The position numbers and the translations under genes were made by a program. Of a DNA stretch of 64,000 nt, positions 62,887 to 64,000 are shown piece after piece (positions within the stretch are counted from its first letter, which is position 1; every line of letters starts with the position of its first letter). The stretch is from Flavobacterium poyangense (GTDB taxonomy: Bacteria; Bacteroidota; Bacteroidia; Flavobacteriales; Flavobacteriaceae), in NCBI RefSeq assembly GCF_011751075.1, contig NZ_JAALLN010000005.1:186001-250000 (forward strand), in the 5' to 3' direction. The notes below the pieces were generated by a model that ran no database searches, was not told the DNA's origin, and saw nothing but the letters and a program-made list of their open reading frames with translations.

Positions 62887-63606
62887 ATGAATAAAAAAAT
62901 ATGTGCCGCAATTTTTCTTATTAGCTTAATTCTAAATGCCCAAAACTTATTAGCACAAGATGAGGCTTTAAAAATACTGCCTAACGGTAATGTTGGTATT
63001 GGAGTAGCAACTCCATTAGAACCATTACATGTAAACGGAAAAATTAAAGCCGAAGGAAGAATTGCTGACAAAACGGGGAATGTTTCACCTGTGGGATCCA
63101 TTATGATTTTTGCCGGAAATACTGCACCACCGGGCTGGTTGTTCTGCGATGGGGCTTCTTACGACAGAAATGGTGATAAAAATGAACTCTATAATGTAAT
63201 TGGAATCGTTTACGGTAGCCCTGACAACAATAGATTTAATGTTCCGGATTTAAGAGAGAGATTTGTTATGGGAGGAGATAATCGGGTTCCGGCTGAAAAG
63301 TTGGGAAGCAAGGGAGAACCGGATTTGCATAATCATGCGATAAATGCTTTTTCGAATAGTTTTAAAACCAGTTCAGATGGTTTTCATGCACATAAGTTTC
63401 CCAAAAGCTGGTATAAAAGAGACTTTGGCGGTAGCAGTTATTCTGGAATTGATACTGGTGGAGAGAATATTAAAAATACCGCTACCGAACCTGGTGGTGA
63501 GCATGATCATTCTGTACTAGTTTCTTTTCCTGCTAGTGTTAGCGGCTCTTCTCAAGGCCCAAATCGCCCAAAATGGATGAGTCTTAATTATATAATCAAA
63601 TATTAG
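62887..63606 (+). CDS. Exported protein with phage tail-collar domain
   Basis: The 239-aa protein has a signal peptide (to about residue 25, QNLLAQ) and a repeat-like segment (LPNGNVGIGVATPLEPLHVN) known from Bacteroidota tail-fibre-domain proteins. A tail-collar domain follows (about 58-150, PVGSIMIFAGNTAPPGWLFC, then FNVPDLRERFVMG). It ends with His-rich loops (DLHNHAI, GEHDHSVLV) and the terminal PKWMSLNYIIKY, as in tail-collar and fibre-tip proteins. Export through Sec marks it as a cell-surface protein rather than a phage part. The next plus-strand gene follows 27 bp later. Confidence 0.85.
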   Translation: MNKKICAAIFLISLILNAQNLLAQDEALKILPNGNVGIGVATPLEPLHVNGKIKAEGRIADKTGNVSPVGSIMIFAGNTAPPGWLFCDGASYDRNGDKNELYNVIGIVYGSPDNNRFNVPDLRERFVMGGDNRVPAEKLGSKGEPDLHNHAINAFSNSFKTSSDGFHAHKFPKSWYKRDFGGSSYSGIDTGGENIKNTATEPGGEHDHSVLVSFPASVSGSSQGPNRPKWMSLNYIIKY

Positions 63607-63633
63607 TTTAACCTTTAAAATCAATAGACAATC

Positions 63634-64000
63634 ATGGCAGTAACAATTAAAGAAATTAAAAATCTGACTAATTCAGCTTTAGTACCGGATACCGATTTAG
63701 GTAAATTCGACAATAAAACAGATTTTTCACCTATAATTTCGGCGGACGGAATCGCTACATTAAATTGGAAACCTTCAGATAATATTCAGGTGACCTGGAG
63801 TGATGGTACTACGGTAAAAGCAAGAGCTGTTAATGGCAGTATCAGCCAAGAGGGCACTAAATATACCATAAGCGGATTAACAGATGTTTCAAAATACAGC
63901 TTTGGTATTAACGGAGAACTGGAAATTGGCCCGACGGATAATTCAGAGCCTGCAGCTACTGTTAGCGTGAGAATTGGAAACTTGCCTTCTGCCAAGAATA
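63634..64000 (+). CDS. Beta-rich protein next to the tail-collar gene (C-terminus outside window)
   Basis: The frame opens at ATG 63634 and runs off the right edge after about 122 codons. It starts MAVTIKEIKNLTNSALVPDT and continues with Ig-like strands (GIATLNWKPSDNIQVTWSDG). No signal peptide is present, and no family was recognised. Its start lies 27 bp after the tail-collar stop, so the two are probably co-transcribed. Confidence 0.6.
   Translation, partial: MAVTIKEIKNLTNSALVPDTDLGKFDNKTDFSPIISADGIATLNWKPSDNIQVTWSDGTTVKARAVNGSISQEGTKYTISGLTDVSKYSFGINGELEIGPTDNSEPAATVSVRIGNLPSAKN

Overview
The window is AT-rich chromosomal DNA of a Bacteroidota bacterium, most likely Flavobacterium or a close relative. 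Supporting signs are TAnnTTTG-type -7 boxes, type IX secretion (T9SS) C-terminal sorting domains, a two-domain GH18 chitinase resembling F. johnsoniae ChiA, an STN-type TonB receptor with its own ECF sigma/anti-sigma pair, and intergenic repeats of the CGCAGATTTAGCAGAT and CACGAATT types. No rRNA, tRNA, CRISPR array, integrase or transposase was seen.

Housekeeping and accessory part (1-28 kb). A probable lysine/2-aminoadipate catabolic pair (partial ALDH7-type dehydrogenase, DUF1338/HglS-like enzyme) lies divergent from an Lrp/AsnC regulator. Next come an exported amidohydrolase with an AraC regulator and the large secreted chitinase. The oxidative pentose phosphate operon gnd-zwf-pgl follows. 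A plus-strand surface module runs from 14.0 to 24.1 kb: ECF sigma, FecR, TonB receptor, beta-helix-like lipoprotein, T9SS adhesin-like protein, lipoprotein and S41 protease lipoprotein. A NarL-type two-component pair with a tiny lipoprotein between its genes ends this part. Three blocks of flavobacterial intergenic repeats separate these loci. A stand-alone C-terminal piece of an NRPS condensation domain sits at 28.4-29.2 kb.

Phage-derived island (about 29.3-62.5 kb, almost all minus strand). From right to left it holds a LexA/CI-type S24 repressor (plus strand) with tandem inverted-repeat operators, a short early operon (91-aa protein, DUF3164 protein, tiny membrane protein), and an 81-aa regulator-like protein that has an 84-aa paralogue beyond the repressor. 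Then comes a tight operon of small membrane protein, CHAP endolysin, u-spanin-like lipoprotein, 725-aa orphan, 977-aa protein ending in a bacterial EndoU nuclease domain, and 124-aa probable immunity protein. A second operon holds a 2447-aa orphan, a 1943-aa von Willebrand A protein and a string of fibre, BspA-repeat, DUF5977, Hint and beta-propeller proteins. No capsid, portal, terminase, sheath, tube or baseplate gene was recognised. None of the large proteins has a signal peptide.

Reading of the island (inference). It looks like an SOS-inducible element that makes large toxin-bearing proteins or particles in the cytoplasm and releases them by lysis: bacteriocin logic with phage parts and unfamiliar giant structural proteins. 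A 39-bp conserved non-coding motif lies upstream of both the lysis/toxin operon and the giant-protein operon, and may coordinate them. The right edge (62.9-64 kb) starts another plus-strand cluster with an exported tail-collar protein.
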